A stretch of DNA of 6,445 bases, from NCBI GenBank assembly GCA_017853815.1, contig JAFMIT010000091.1:1-6445 (forward strand). Direction: 5' to 3'. The DNA comes from Actinomycetota bacterium (GTDB taxonomy: Bacteria > Actinomycetota > Actinomycetes > S36-B12 > UBA5976). Numbering within the stretch: the stretch's first letter is position 1; each line of letters starts with the position of its first letter. Below the pieces are notes generated by a model. It saw nothing but the letters and a program-made list of their open reading frames with translations, did not search any database and had not been told where the DNA came from. Shown here in pieces: positions 1 to 6,414 of this stretch. Position numbers and translations under genes: made by a program.

Positions 1-979
1 AGTTTTGGGGTCAGCAGCAGCCGAAGCAGCCTGGCTTTTCGGTGTCACGAGCGATGGAACTTTTGAAGACGGGCTTTCGACTCTTCAGCTCTTGATAGAT
101 CCAGAAGACGAAAACCTGTATCAGCAGTGGCGTGAGACTTTGTTCAAAGCACGCGAACTTCGGGTTCGGCCAGGTCTTGACGCCAAGGTAGTCACCTCGT
201 GGAACGGGCTCACGATTGCTGCGCTCGTAAAGGCTGGAATCGCTCTCGAACGCGATGATCTACTTGAAGCGGCAAGGCGAACCGCTGACTATTTGTTGGA
301 GCATCATGTTCACGACGATGGTCGCGTCATTCGTTCATCATTGGGTGGACGACCGGGAACAAGCGCGGGTGTACTCGACGATTACACCCACCTTGCCTAC
401 GGACTCATCACTCTCTACCAAGCGACAGGAACGCATTCCTACCTTGAGGCGTGCGGCGAGCTCCTGCGAGTGGTTTCAGAGGACTTTCTCGATACCGACG
501 GCAGTATGTTCGACACGCCTGCTGCGGCCACTGATCTGTTTGCTCGGCTGAAGCAACCTCAAGATGGCGCCGAGCCGTCGGGTTGGTTGATGGCAGCAGA
601 GGTCATGCTGCAGTTCGGTGCGCTCATGGGCGAGCACCAATGGATCGAGAAGGCTGAACGCGCGCTCGCGGTAGTGTCGCCGCTCGCACGTCATCCGCGC
701 GTTGTCGGGACCGGCCTCGCTGCGGCAGCGCGATTGCTCGCGCCTTCGAGAGAAGTCGCATTAGTCGGTGATTTCCCGAGCGTCGCGCCGTTACGAAATG
801 CCATTTTCAGAAGAGTCGACCCATCGATTGTCGTCGCGATTGGCAAAGATAGCGACATGCCATTACTAAAGGGTCGCACGCAGGTAGATGGGAATCCAAC
901 CGCGTATGTGTGTCGCAATTTTGTATGCGCTCTGCCCGTCACAGAAATCGCTGCGATGCTCGAACAACTCGAGCAGTAA
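1..979 (+). CDS. DUF255 / YyaL (SSP411-like) protein, C-terminal half (5' partial)
   Basis: The reading frame is open from the window edge (first full codon at position 2) and stops with TAA at 977-979, so about 325 residues of a protein that is usually about 650-690 aa are visible. Family members have an N-terminal thioredoxin-like domain (missing here) followed by an alpha/alpha-toroid resembling six-hairpin glycosidases. Visible family motifs, counting from the TTG at 5, are RVRPGLDAKVVTSWNGL (53-69), LDDYTHLAYGLITLYQATG (124-142), MFDT (168-171), DGAEPSG (187-193) and a C-terminal AYVCRNFVCALPVTE. The biochemical role of the family is not established, and both redox and sugar-related roles have been suggested. 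The motifs are somewhat divergent: DAK replaces the usual DDK, and PSGW replaces PSGN. The TTG at 5 is very unlikely to be the real start, because the visible part begins in the middle of the toroid. The gene converges on the aminotransferase. Family assignment is firm; function is unknown. Confidence 0.88.
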   Translation, partial: VLGSAAAEAAWLFGVTSDGTFEDGLSTLQLLIDPEDENLYQQWRETLFKARELRVRPGLDAKVVTSWNGLTIAALVKAGIALERDDLLEAARRTADYLLEHHVHDDGRVIRSSLGGRPGTSAGVLDDYTHLAYGLITLYQATGTHSYLEACGELLRVVSEDFLDTDGSMFDTPAAATDLFARLKQPQDGAEPSGWLMAAEVMLQFGALMGEHQWIEKAERALAVVSPLARHPRVVGTGLAAAARLLAPSREVALVGDFPSVAPLRNAIFRRVDPSIVVAIGKDSDMPLLKGRTQVDGNPTAYVCRNFVCALPVTEIAAMLEQLEQ

Positions 980-1001
980 AAAGTAGCTGTCTGACAAATG
1001 C

Positions 1002-1033
1002 GCAGTGGGGCCCGCCGAAGCGAACCCCACTGC
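1002..1033. terminator. Stem-loop between convergent genes, probable bidirectional terminator
   Basis: GCAGTGGGG (1002-1010) and CCCCACTGC (1025-1033) form a perfect 9-bp stem around a 14-base loop. It lies in the 69-bp gap between the stop codons of two convergent genes (979 and 1049), where a shared terminator is expected. There is no U-tract on either strand: ATATCCC follows on +, and GCATTTGTC on the minus transcript. If it terminates, it is not a classical intrinsic terminator; actinobacteria often use hairpins without U-tracts. It could instead only stabilise 3' ends. Confidence 0.6.
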
Positions 1034-1048
1034 ATATCCCGCCCGAAA

Positions 1049-2443
1049 CTATGCGCGCAATGCCTGCGCAAGTTCTCGGAAATCTTCGACCAGGAGATCG
1101 ATTTCACGCTGGGTGTGAGCGAGGCTCACTAGCCATTGTTCGTCAAGACCCGGTGGCGTAATGATGCCACGATTAAGTGACCAGAGCCACGACAACTCGG
1201 CGATCTGGAAGTCAGTTGCTTTGTAATCGCGGTAGTTGCGCACGGGGGTAGCTGACCATGTGATGCAGCCTTTGATACCGAAACCGACGGTATGTGCAGG
1301 CAGTTCATACTCATTGATGATCTCGGTAATTCGGTTGAGTGCATCGAGATTCAAAGCCTCTGCTTGGCCGAGTGATTCGACAGTGCAGATCTTGTCGATC
1401 GCGCGAACACCAGCCATCGCGAGGGGATTTCCATTGAACGTGCCGAAGTGAGCCATGCGACCATCAGTGACCGCAGCCATGTACTTCTGCTTGCCACCGA
1501 ATGCTGCTAGTGGAACACCGCCACCGATTGATTTGGCGAGGCAAATGAGGTCTGGGGTGACACCGAGTCGTTGAGCAGCTCCCTGCGGACCGGCAGTGAG
1601 GCCAGTTTTCACTTCATCAAAAATCAAAATGACGTCGTACTGATCGCACAATGCGCGAACACCTTCGAGGTATCCCGCATCGGGCAGAACAATGCCGATG
1701 TTTTCGAGCACTGGTTCAACAATGAAACATGCAATGTCTTTGGCATGAGCTGCGAAGACGCGCTCTAGCGCCTCGAGGTTGTTGTAGGGAACTACGTGAA
1801 CGTTGCCCGAGACGGTGCCGTATGGGTACACAGCGTCAGGGTTATTAGCATCGCCGGCGTCGGCAATTGATGGTTTTGCAGACACCATTAATGGGTCGTA
1901 AGAACCGTGGTAGCCGCCTTCTACTTTGACGATATCGAGGCGACCGGAGGCTGCTCGTGCAGTACGCACTGCGTACATGGTTGCTTCGGTGCCAGAGTTT
2001 GTGAATCGCACTTGCTCGATCGCGAAGCGACGGCAAATTCTTTGAGCGGCATCGCGTGCACTCGGTGAAGGCGTCACGAAAAGGGTTCCGACATCAAGCG
2101 TCGATTCGATTTCTGCCACGACAGCAGGGTTGAGGTGACCTGCGAGCATGGCTCCGAAGCCCATCGAGAGATCGAGCAGGTCGCGGCCATCAACGTCCTT
2201 CATCCAGGCGCCGTTGGCTGAGACGATCGAGATTGGGTACGGGTCCCAATGCTGGAAACTGGAAGTCACACCAAGTGGAATCACGCGCACTGCGTTTTCG
2301 AATTCGTTATGCGAACTCTGGGTGTGATGTGTGTAGGTATCCCATTCGCGCGCGAGGAGAGAAGTCAGGCGCTCAGGATCGAGTGGAGTGGTTTTGTTCG
2401 GGGTCGATCTGTGTGTCTGTTTATGTGGCTGACTCGAGGTCAT
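1049..2443 (-). CDS. Class III PLP-dependent aminotransferase, glutamate-1-semialdehyde aminomutase-like
   Basis: A 464-residue fold-type I PLP enzyme of class III. Visible motifs are NSGTEA (149-154, phosphate-binding loop), GGYHG (176-180, cofactor-ring stacking), the EP pair at E243, IFDEVKTG (274-281, with D276 expected to contact the pyridine nitrogen), LAKSIGGGVPLAAFGG (302-317, with K304 the likely Schiff-base lysine) and GTFNGNPLAMAG (334-345). GTEA, YHG and the NGNP region resemble glutamate-1-semialdehyde 2,1-aminomutase (HemL) more than ornithine- or GABA-type enzymes. However, DEVKTG replaces HemL's usual DEVMTG, and residues 1-45 form a polar, Ser/Thr/His-rich extension before the conserved fold. 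No haem gene adjoins it, so a tetrapyrrole role is not supported and the substrate is unknown. ATG at 2443-2441 is the only canonical in-frame start before the conserved region, yet it lacks a well-placed Shine-Dalgarno sequence. The stop is TAG. It lies downstream of the GH13 gene on the same strand across a 130-bp gap and may have its own promoter. Confidence 0.85.
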   Translation of the reverse strand: MTSSQPHKQTHRSTPNKTTPLDPERLTSLLAREWDTYTHHTQSSHNEFENAVRVIPLGVTSSFQHWDPYPISIVSANGAWMKDVDGRDLLDLSMGFGAMLAGHLNPAVVAEIESTLDVGTLFVTPSPSARDAAQRICRRFAIEQVRFTNSGTEATMYAVRTARAASGRLDIVKVEGGYHGSYDPLMVSAKPSIADAGDANNPDAVYPYGTVSGNVHVVPYNNLEALERVFAAHAKDIACFIVEPVLENIGIVLPDAGYLEGVRALCDQYDVILIFDEVKTGLTAGPQGAAQRLGVTPDLICLAKSIGGGVPLAAFGGKQKYMAAVTDGRMAHFGTFNGNPLAMAGVRAIDKICTVESLGQAEALNLDALNRITEIINEYELPAHTVGFGIKGCITWSATPVRNYRDYKATDFQIAELSWLWSLNRGIITPPGLDEQWLVSLAHTQREIDLLVEDFRELAQALRA

Positions 2444-2491
2444 AATGGTTTTGTGTTCACCCGGCGGTGTTGCCAGATGTAAACGGGGACG

Positions 2492-2498
2492 CTCCTTT
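2492..2498 (-). promoter_or_regulatory. Shine-Dalgarno-like AAAGGAG in the aminotransferase leader, far from the start
   Basis: On the minus strand AAAGGAG (2498 to 2492) is a strong ribosome-binding match, but it lies 48 bases upstream of the ATG at 2443. No ATG, GTG or TTG lies 5-10 bases downstream of it. The stretch between it and the ATG is open in the aminotransferase frame back to a TAA, with only CTG (2475-2473) and ATT as conceivable non-canonical starts. The sequence nearer the ATG has only GGTGA, 13 bases away. It may serve a non-canonical start, be brought close by leader folding, or be chance. Confidence 0.3.
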
Positions 2499-2502
2499 GC
2501 GT

Positions 2503-2533
2503 ATTAAGAAAAGAGTGTAGCAAGTGCCGTCAA
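2503..2533 (-). promoter_or_regulatory. Candidate promoter for the aminotransferase gene
   Basis: The minus strand has TTGACG (2533-2528), five of six matches to the sigma-70 type -35 box, and CTTAAT (2508-2503), four of six to the -10 box. The spacing is 19 bases, which is long. It lies 60-90 bases upstream of the aminotransferase ATG, and its -35 box touches the palindrome at 2533-2549. The match is suggestive only. Confidence 0.3.
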
Positions 2534-2555
2534 CTATCGTTTCGATAGTCGATAG
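2533..2555. promoter_or_regulatory. Operator-like repeat cluster: palindrome plus direct CGATAG repeat
   Basis: ACTATCG (2533-2539), TTT, CGATAGT (2543-2549) form a perfect 7+3+7 inverted repeat. A further CGATAG at 2550-2555 repeats the right arm directly with a 7-base period, so the hexamer occurs three times in 22 bases. It lies in the 130-bp gap between the GH13 stop and the aminotransferase start and abuts a TTGACG -35 candidate, as a repressor site would. A GH13 terminator is the alternative, but the minus-strand transcript after the hairpin reads TGACGGC with no U-tract. The binding protein is unknown. Confidence 0.4.
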
Positions 2556-2573
2556 CCAAGTTTGCTTATAAAT

Positions 2574-4190
2574 TCAGAACTTTCGGACGATTGCGGCAGC
2601 ATCGGCAGGGAGTTGTCTCGAGCTATCGAGCGGGGATGACATCATCAGAACTGGACCTTCTGGCAAGCCGGCGGGCTCATCGCCGAAATTAACGACAACC
2701 GCGAGAGTTTCGCCTTCATAACTCACCTCGTAGGTCAATAGCCCTTCAGCTGCATCCGTCCATTCAAGACGACCATGGCGCAGCGCGGGTGAGCTTTTTC
2801 GCAATGCCACCATGTCCCGATACAAAGTCAACATTGAGTTGGCATCTGGGATCTGTTGATCGACGGCCAGCGAGCGATAGCTTTCAGAGACAGGGAGCCA
2901 CGTGGTCTCAGTATCACTAAATCCAGCTGCCGTTGCGTCGTGCACCCACGGCAATGGAATTCGGCACCCGTCGCGCCCGCGAACCGCGCCTTGAGTTCTA
3001 AAAAACGAAGGGTCCTGAATCACATCGTCGGGAAGATCGTCGATGTTGTGGAGACCGAGTTCTTGGCCGTTGTAGATGTACACCGCCCCCGGCAAACTCA
3101 ACAAGAGAATCGCGATGGCGCGTGCCCGCAGGCGACCACGTTGGACATCAACATCGGCACCGCCGCTCACACCTGGAATGTACGCACCTTCGAGATTGAG
3201 ATTGCTTCCATACCGCGTGACGCTTCGAGTTACGTCATGGTTTTCGCTCACCCACGTCGTCGGCGCTCCTACAGCGACATTTGCAGCGAGGGATTCTTCG
3301 ATAGCCGCTCTGAAATCCTTGGCGCTCCACTGTGCTTTGACGAAACGAAAATTGAAGGCAAGGTGCATCTCGTCTGGTCGGATGAAGAGCGCCACGATGT
3401 CATCGGAGGCACCGGTCTCCACCACAGCCATTCGATCGCCTGGGTATTCATCCATGACGCGTCTGAGGTGACGATAAATCTGATGCACTCCGCACGAGTC
3501 ATCTTTTGGAATCAGCGGCCAGCGACCTTCGGTGTCTGTCCAAGAGGTGTCTTTGATGAGAGCATCTGAAACATCGATTCTGAAACCGTCGACACCACGG
3601 TCGAGCCAAAACCGAAAGATGCGTTCAAACTCTGCGAGTACATCGGGATGCTCCCAATTGAAATCTGGCTGTTCTGCTGCGAACAAGTGGTAGTACCACT
3701 GCCCAGGCGAGCCATCGGGTTCTGGCACCCGCGTCCACGATGGTCCACCGAACACACTCGTCCAATTGCTCGGTGGTTCGTTGCCGTTGTCTCCTCGCCC
3801 GTCGACAAAATGAAAGCGTGCACGTTCGGCGCTACCGCGACCGGCGGCGACGGCTGCGAGGAACCAAGGATGTTGGTTCGAACAATGGTTTGGAACGATG
3901 TCTATGGTGACTTTCAGTCCGCGAGCATGAGCTTGAGACAAGAGCTCATCAAAATCTGCGAGGGTGCCAAACTGCGGATCCACATCGCAATAGTCCGACA
4001 CGTCGTAGCCGGCATCGACCTGCGGCGATGGATAAAAGGGACTGAGCCAGAGCGCATCAACGCCAAGCTGAGCGATGTAGTCCAATTGCTTAGTGATGCC
4101 TTTGAGGTCGCCAATGCCATCGCCGTTTGAATCCCTAAAGGAACGCGGATACACCTGATAAAAAACCGCGTCTTCCCACCAGCGCAACAT
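2574..4190 (-). CDS. GH13 alpha-glucosidase (oligo-1,6-glucosidase-like), cytoplasmic
   Basis: A complete 538-residue glycoside hydrolase family 13 enzyme expected to release glucose from the non-reducing end of short alpha-glucosides. The start motif VFYQVYPRSF (9-18), the calcium-site motif DSNGDGIGD (20-28), region I DIVPNH (97-102), region V QPDFNWE (174-180), region II GFRIDVSDAL (202-211, nucleophile D206), acid/base candidate E258 in AVVETGA, and region IV ENHD (316-319, D319) are all present. The TIM barrel is followed by a C-terminal beta domain (about 455-538). V207, directly after the nucleophile, is the residue type associated with alpha-1,6 preference in oligo-1,6-glucosidases, so isomalto-oligosaccharides are a possible substrate. 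Trehalose or maltose activity cannot be excluded. There is no signal peptide: the fold starts at residue 4. The ATG at 4190 is well supported by AGGAGG five bases upstream. The gene is divergent from pta. Oddities are VVETGA instead of the usual VGE-type region III, and SENHD instead of SNHD. Confidence 0.93.
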   Translation of the reverse strand: MLRWWEDAVFYQVYPRSFRDSNGDGIGDLKGITKQLDYIAQLGVDALWLSPFYPSPQVDAGYDVSDYCDVDPQFGTLADFDELLSQAHARGLKVTIDIVPNHCSNQHPWFLAAVAAGRGSAERARFHFVDGRGDNGNEPPSNWTSVFGGPSWTRVPEPDGSPGQWYYHLFAAEQPDFNWEHPDVLAEFERIFRFWLDRGVDGFRIDVSDALIKDTSWTDTEGRWPLIPKDDSCGVHQIYRHLRRVMDEYPGDRMAVVETGASDDIVALFIRPDEMHLAFNFRFVKAQWSAKDFRAAIEESLAANVAVGAPTTWVSENHDVTRSVTRYGSNLNLEGAYIPGVSGGADVDVQRGRLRARAIAILLLSLPGAVYIYNGQELGLHNIDDLPDDVIQDPSFFRTQGAVRGRDGCRIPLPWVHDATAAGFSDTETTWLPVSESYRSLAVDQQIPDANSMLTLYRDMVALRKSSPALRHGRLEWTDAAEGLLTYEVSYEGETLAVVVNFGDEPAGLPEGPVLMMSSPLDSSRQLPADAAAIVRKF

Positions 4191-4195
4191 GTCGT

Positions 4196-4201
4196 CCTCC
4201 T
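4196..4201 (-). promoter_or_regulatory. Shine-Dalgarno of the GH13 gene
   Basis: AGGAGG on the minus strand (4201 to 4196) lies five bases from the ATG at 4190-4188. This strong match fixes the GH13 start. It also means that the opposite-strand ATG at 4189, in the pta frame, sits on this gene's initiation region. Confidence 0.8.
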
Positions 4202-4302
4202 CAGGTCTCCAAGGCTATCTGCGCAGCATCGCTTTCCCGCAAGACGGGACTTTTGGACAGGTTCTGACTACTCATCCCTCGATACGATTGGGGTCTTCGA
4301 CA

Positions 4303-4308
4303 AGAGGA
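4303..4308 (+). promoter_or_regulatory. Shine-Dalgarno that decides the pta start (GTG 4315)
   Basis: AGAGGA (4303-4308) lies six bases from the GTG at 4315-4317. It abuts the in-frame ATG at 4309, too close to serve it. The next in-frame upstream start, ATG 4189, has no purine-rich site: it is preceded by CAGCGCAAC. Confidence 0.7.
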
Positions 4309-4314
4309 ATGATT

Positions 4315-6414
4315 GTGCCCAAAAGCTTGTACATCACCGCAGCTCAGAATCGGGCTGGCAAGGCACTCGCTGCACTTGGAGTTATGGACATGCTTGCGAG
4401 CCAAGTGGGTCGCATCGGGATATTTCGGCCTGTTGTTGGCGATATTCCGGCGCGCGATCCGCTCGTGGAGTTGCTCCTCAATCAGTACAGCCTGAATCAG
4501 ACATACGAAGAAGCGTGTCCGTACACCTACAGCGATATCGCGCACTATCTCGAAGCTGGTCAGCCAGACAAAGTGATTGCGGCAGCGGTTGAGGCATTCC
4601 AACAACTCAAGCAGCGCTTTGATTTCATTTTGATTGTCGGCACTGATTACGTGTCTGCTGCCGCAGGTACGGAGTTGGAACTCAATGCTGAGCTGGCAGC
4701 AAATTTGGCGAGTCCAGTTTTGCTCGTGGTTTCAGGGGTTGAAAAGAACGTTGAAGATGTCGAGATTGCGACTGGGCATGCCACGCACGTTCTCCAAGAA
4801 CATGGGTGCAGTGTTGTCGCGACGATAGTTAATCGTGTTGACCCGCGGATTGCAGATGACATTCGCCGCGAGATCAACGAGAAATCTCTACCCGGCGATT
4901 CGCCGACCTATGTCCTTAACGAAGTTCCCGTACTCGCGGCGCTCACCGTCGGAGAAGTAGCAACTGGATTACATGGCGTGGTGTTGGCAGGTGACGGCCC
5001 TAACTTGCAGCGCGAGGTTGAACGTTACGTCGCAGGTTCTGGACATGTGCCTGTCGTTCTTGGTCTGCTCGATGCAGGCACCTTGCTCGTGGCTGCTGGC
5101 GACCGTTCTGACTTAGCGGTTGCTGCGGCTGCGGTTGCGAGCGCTCCCAACATGCCGATGCCTGCCGGTGTTGTGCTCACGTGTGGCGTGATTCCAGACG
5201 ACTTGACGATCCAACTTCTGCGCTCAGCGCATCTACCTGCCATCGCTGTGACTCCAGATACGTACCAGACGCTGCATACTCTCGATCAACTTCGCGGCGA
5301 GATTCGACCAGGCAATCGCCGCAAGATTGCGGCGGCATTGGCAGAGTTCACCAGCCATGTCGATCGAGAAGAACTCTCACACGTCATTCAAATCTCTAGT
5401 ACTTCTGTGGTCACTCCGTTGATGTTCCAAGTGAGTTTGCTTGAGCGAGCCCGCGCAAACAAACGCCACATAGTGCTTCCCGAAGGTACCGAAGAACGAA
5501 TCCTGAGAGCCGCTGACGAATTACTTCATGGTGGCATCTGTTCAATTACTTTGTTGGGAGATCCTTCAGAAGTGCGTGCTCGGGCAAAGTCTTTTGGGTT
5601 GAGTTTGGGTGACGCTGAGATCATTGATCCCATCCATTCGTCTCATCTTGAAGAATTCGCCGCGGAGTACGCGCACCTTCGAGCGCATAAGGGAGTAACG
5701 CTTGCGGATGCCCTCGATCGGATGTCTGATGCGAGTTACTTTGGCACGATGCTTGTACACATGGGATATGCCGACGGCATGGTGTCGGGCGCGACCCACA
5801 CCACTGCCGAAACAATTCGTCCAGCTCTTGAAGTCATCAAGACCACTCCAGATGTATCGCTGGTGTCGAGCACCTTTTTGATGTGTCTGCCTGATCGGGT
5901 TCTCGCGTTCGCCGACTGCGCTGTCAATCCGGATCCGACTGCTCAACAACTTGCAGACATCGCAGCATCAACCGTCTCCACCGCGGTTGCGTTTGGAATC
6001 GATCCAAGAGTCGCAATGCTTTCGTATTCGACCGGTGAATCTGGCAGCGGTGAAGACGTAGACAAAGTTCGGCTCGCGACGGAACTGCTCGAGACCGCGT
6101 TTCCAGATCTGCCTGTGGCTGGACCTATTCAGTACGACGCTGCCGTCGATGAAGGCGTGGGACGATCCAAGATGCCAGACAACAATGTTGCTGGCCGCGC
6201 CACCGTGTTGATTTTCCCCGATCTCAATAGTGGAAATACGGCCTACAAAGCAGTTCAGCGATCTTCAAATGCCGTCGCCATCGGACCGGTACTTCAAGGT
6301 CTTCGCAAACCAGTGAACGACTTGTCGCGTGGGTGCACGGCGCCTGACATCGTCAACACCGTCGCGATAACGGCAATTCAAGCTCAACAGGGCCAGCAGG
6401 AGTCCCAGAAGTGA
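4315..6414 (+). CDS. pta: Phosphate acetyltransferase (long, three-domain Pta)
   Basis: Transfers the acetyl group between acetyl-CoA and phosphate to give acetyl phosphate, the first step of the Pta-AckA acetate pathway in the cytoplasm. From GTG 4315 it is 699 aa, close to the roughly 690-700 of long actinobacterial forms. Residues 1-200 form a dethiobiotin-synthetase/CobQ-like P-loop domain, about 203-350 a DRTGG-type domain (LVAAGDRSD), and about 365-692 the catalytic PTA domain. Diagnostic catalytic motifs are VLPEGTEERIL (387), DGMVSGATHTTAETIRPA (487), FADCAVNPDPTAQQLADIA (532), MLSYSTGESGSGEDVDKV (568), QRSSNAVAIGPVLQGL (R649) and NDLSRGC near 669. The P-loop reads AQNRAGKA, without the usual Ser/Thr after the Lys, so nucleotide binding is doubtful. 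The frame is open upstream to ATG 4189, but those 42 extra residues look unlike protein, have no ribosome site and overlap the GH13 start. The TGA stop overlaps the ackA start by four bases, so the two genes are almost certainly co-transcribed. Confidence 0.97.
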   Translation: MPKSLYITAAQNRAGKALAALGVMDMLASQVGRIGIFRPVVGDIPARDPLVELLLNQYSLNQTYEEACPYTYSDIAHYLEAGQPDKVIAAAVEAFQQLKQRFDFILIVGTDYVSAAAGTELELNAELAANLASPVLLVVSGVEKNVEDVEIATGHATHVLQEHGCSVVATIVNRVDPRIADDIRREINEKSLPGDSPTYVLNEVPVLAALTVGEVATGLHGVVLAGDGPNLQREVERYVAGSGHVPVVLGLLDAGTLLVAAGDRSDLAVAAAAVASAPNMPMPAGVVLTCGVIPDDLTIQLLRSAHLPAIAVTPDTYQTLHTLDQLRGEIRPGNRRKIAAALAEFTSHVDREELSHVIQISSTSVVTPLMFQVSLLERARANKRHIVLPEGTEERILRAADELLHGGICSITLLGDPSEVRARAKSFGLSLGDAEIIDPIHSSHLEEFAAEYAHLRAHKGVTLADALDRMSDASYFGTMLVHMGYADGMVSGATHTTAETIRPALEVIKTTPDVSLVSSTFLMCLPDRVLAFADCAVNPDPTAQQLADIAASTVSTAVAFGIDPRVAMLSYSTGESGSGEDVDKVRLATELLETAFPDLPVAGPIQYDAAVDEGVGRSKMPDNNVAGRATVLIFPDLNSGNTAYKAVQRSSNAVAIGPVLQGLRKPVNDLSRGCTAPDIVNTVAITAIQAQQGQQESQK
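6398..6402 (+). promoter_or_regulatory. Shine-Dalgarno of ackA inside the end of pta
   Basis: AGGAG (6398-6402) lies eight bases before the GTG at 6411 and within the last pta codons. It supports the GTG as the ackA start and coupled translation across the GTGA overlap. Confidence 0.7.

Larger units (their letters stand above)
4191..4314. promoter_or_regulatory. Divergent intergenic region between the GH13 gene and pta
   Basis: This 124-bp stretch should contain both promoters. For GH13 (minus), TTGCGG (4242-4237) and GATAGC (4219-4214) are 17 bases apart but each matches only about half the consensus. For pta (plus), TACGAT (4283-4288) is a four-of-six -10 match without a convincing -35. 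A short hairpin, TCCCG-CAAGA-CGGGA (4235-4249), is followed by CTTTT on the plus strand. None of the boxes is strong, so the region is called mainly from its position between divergent starts. Confidence 0.5.

Noticed and set aside
5..7. TTG as the start codon of the DUF255 gene
   Set aside because: The frame is open to the window edge and the encoded part begins mid-domain without the thioredoxin-like half, so the gene simply starts outside the window.
2533..2549. The palindrome as an intrinsic terminator of the GH13 gene
   Set aside because: The minus-strand sequence after the stem is TGACGGC with no U-tract, and the stem is AT-rich. An operator reading fits better, though a hairpin terminator without a U-tract cannot be excluded.
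2856..3569. A 237-codon open frame on the plus strand inside the GH13 gene
   Set aside because: It lies entirely antisense to a gene with intact catalytic motifs, shows no recognisable domain or low-complexity signature, and has a composition typical of an antisense shadow.
3648..4130. A 160-codon plus-strand open frame antisense to the GH13 N-terminal half
   Set aside because: It is a shadow of the GH13 coding sequence, with no recognisable motif and no supporting context.
4280..4288. CGATACGAT near pta as a second copy of the CGATAG operator
   Set aside because: It shares only CGATA, lacks the palindromic arrangement and the third copy, and such a short match is expected by chance.
4189..4314. 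A 42-residue N-terminal extension of Pta
   Set aside because: There is no ribosome site, no family similarity, and it overlaps the GH13 initiation site; GTG 4315 explains the data better.
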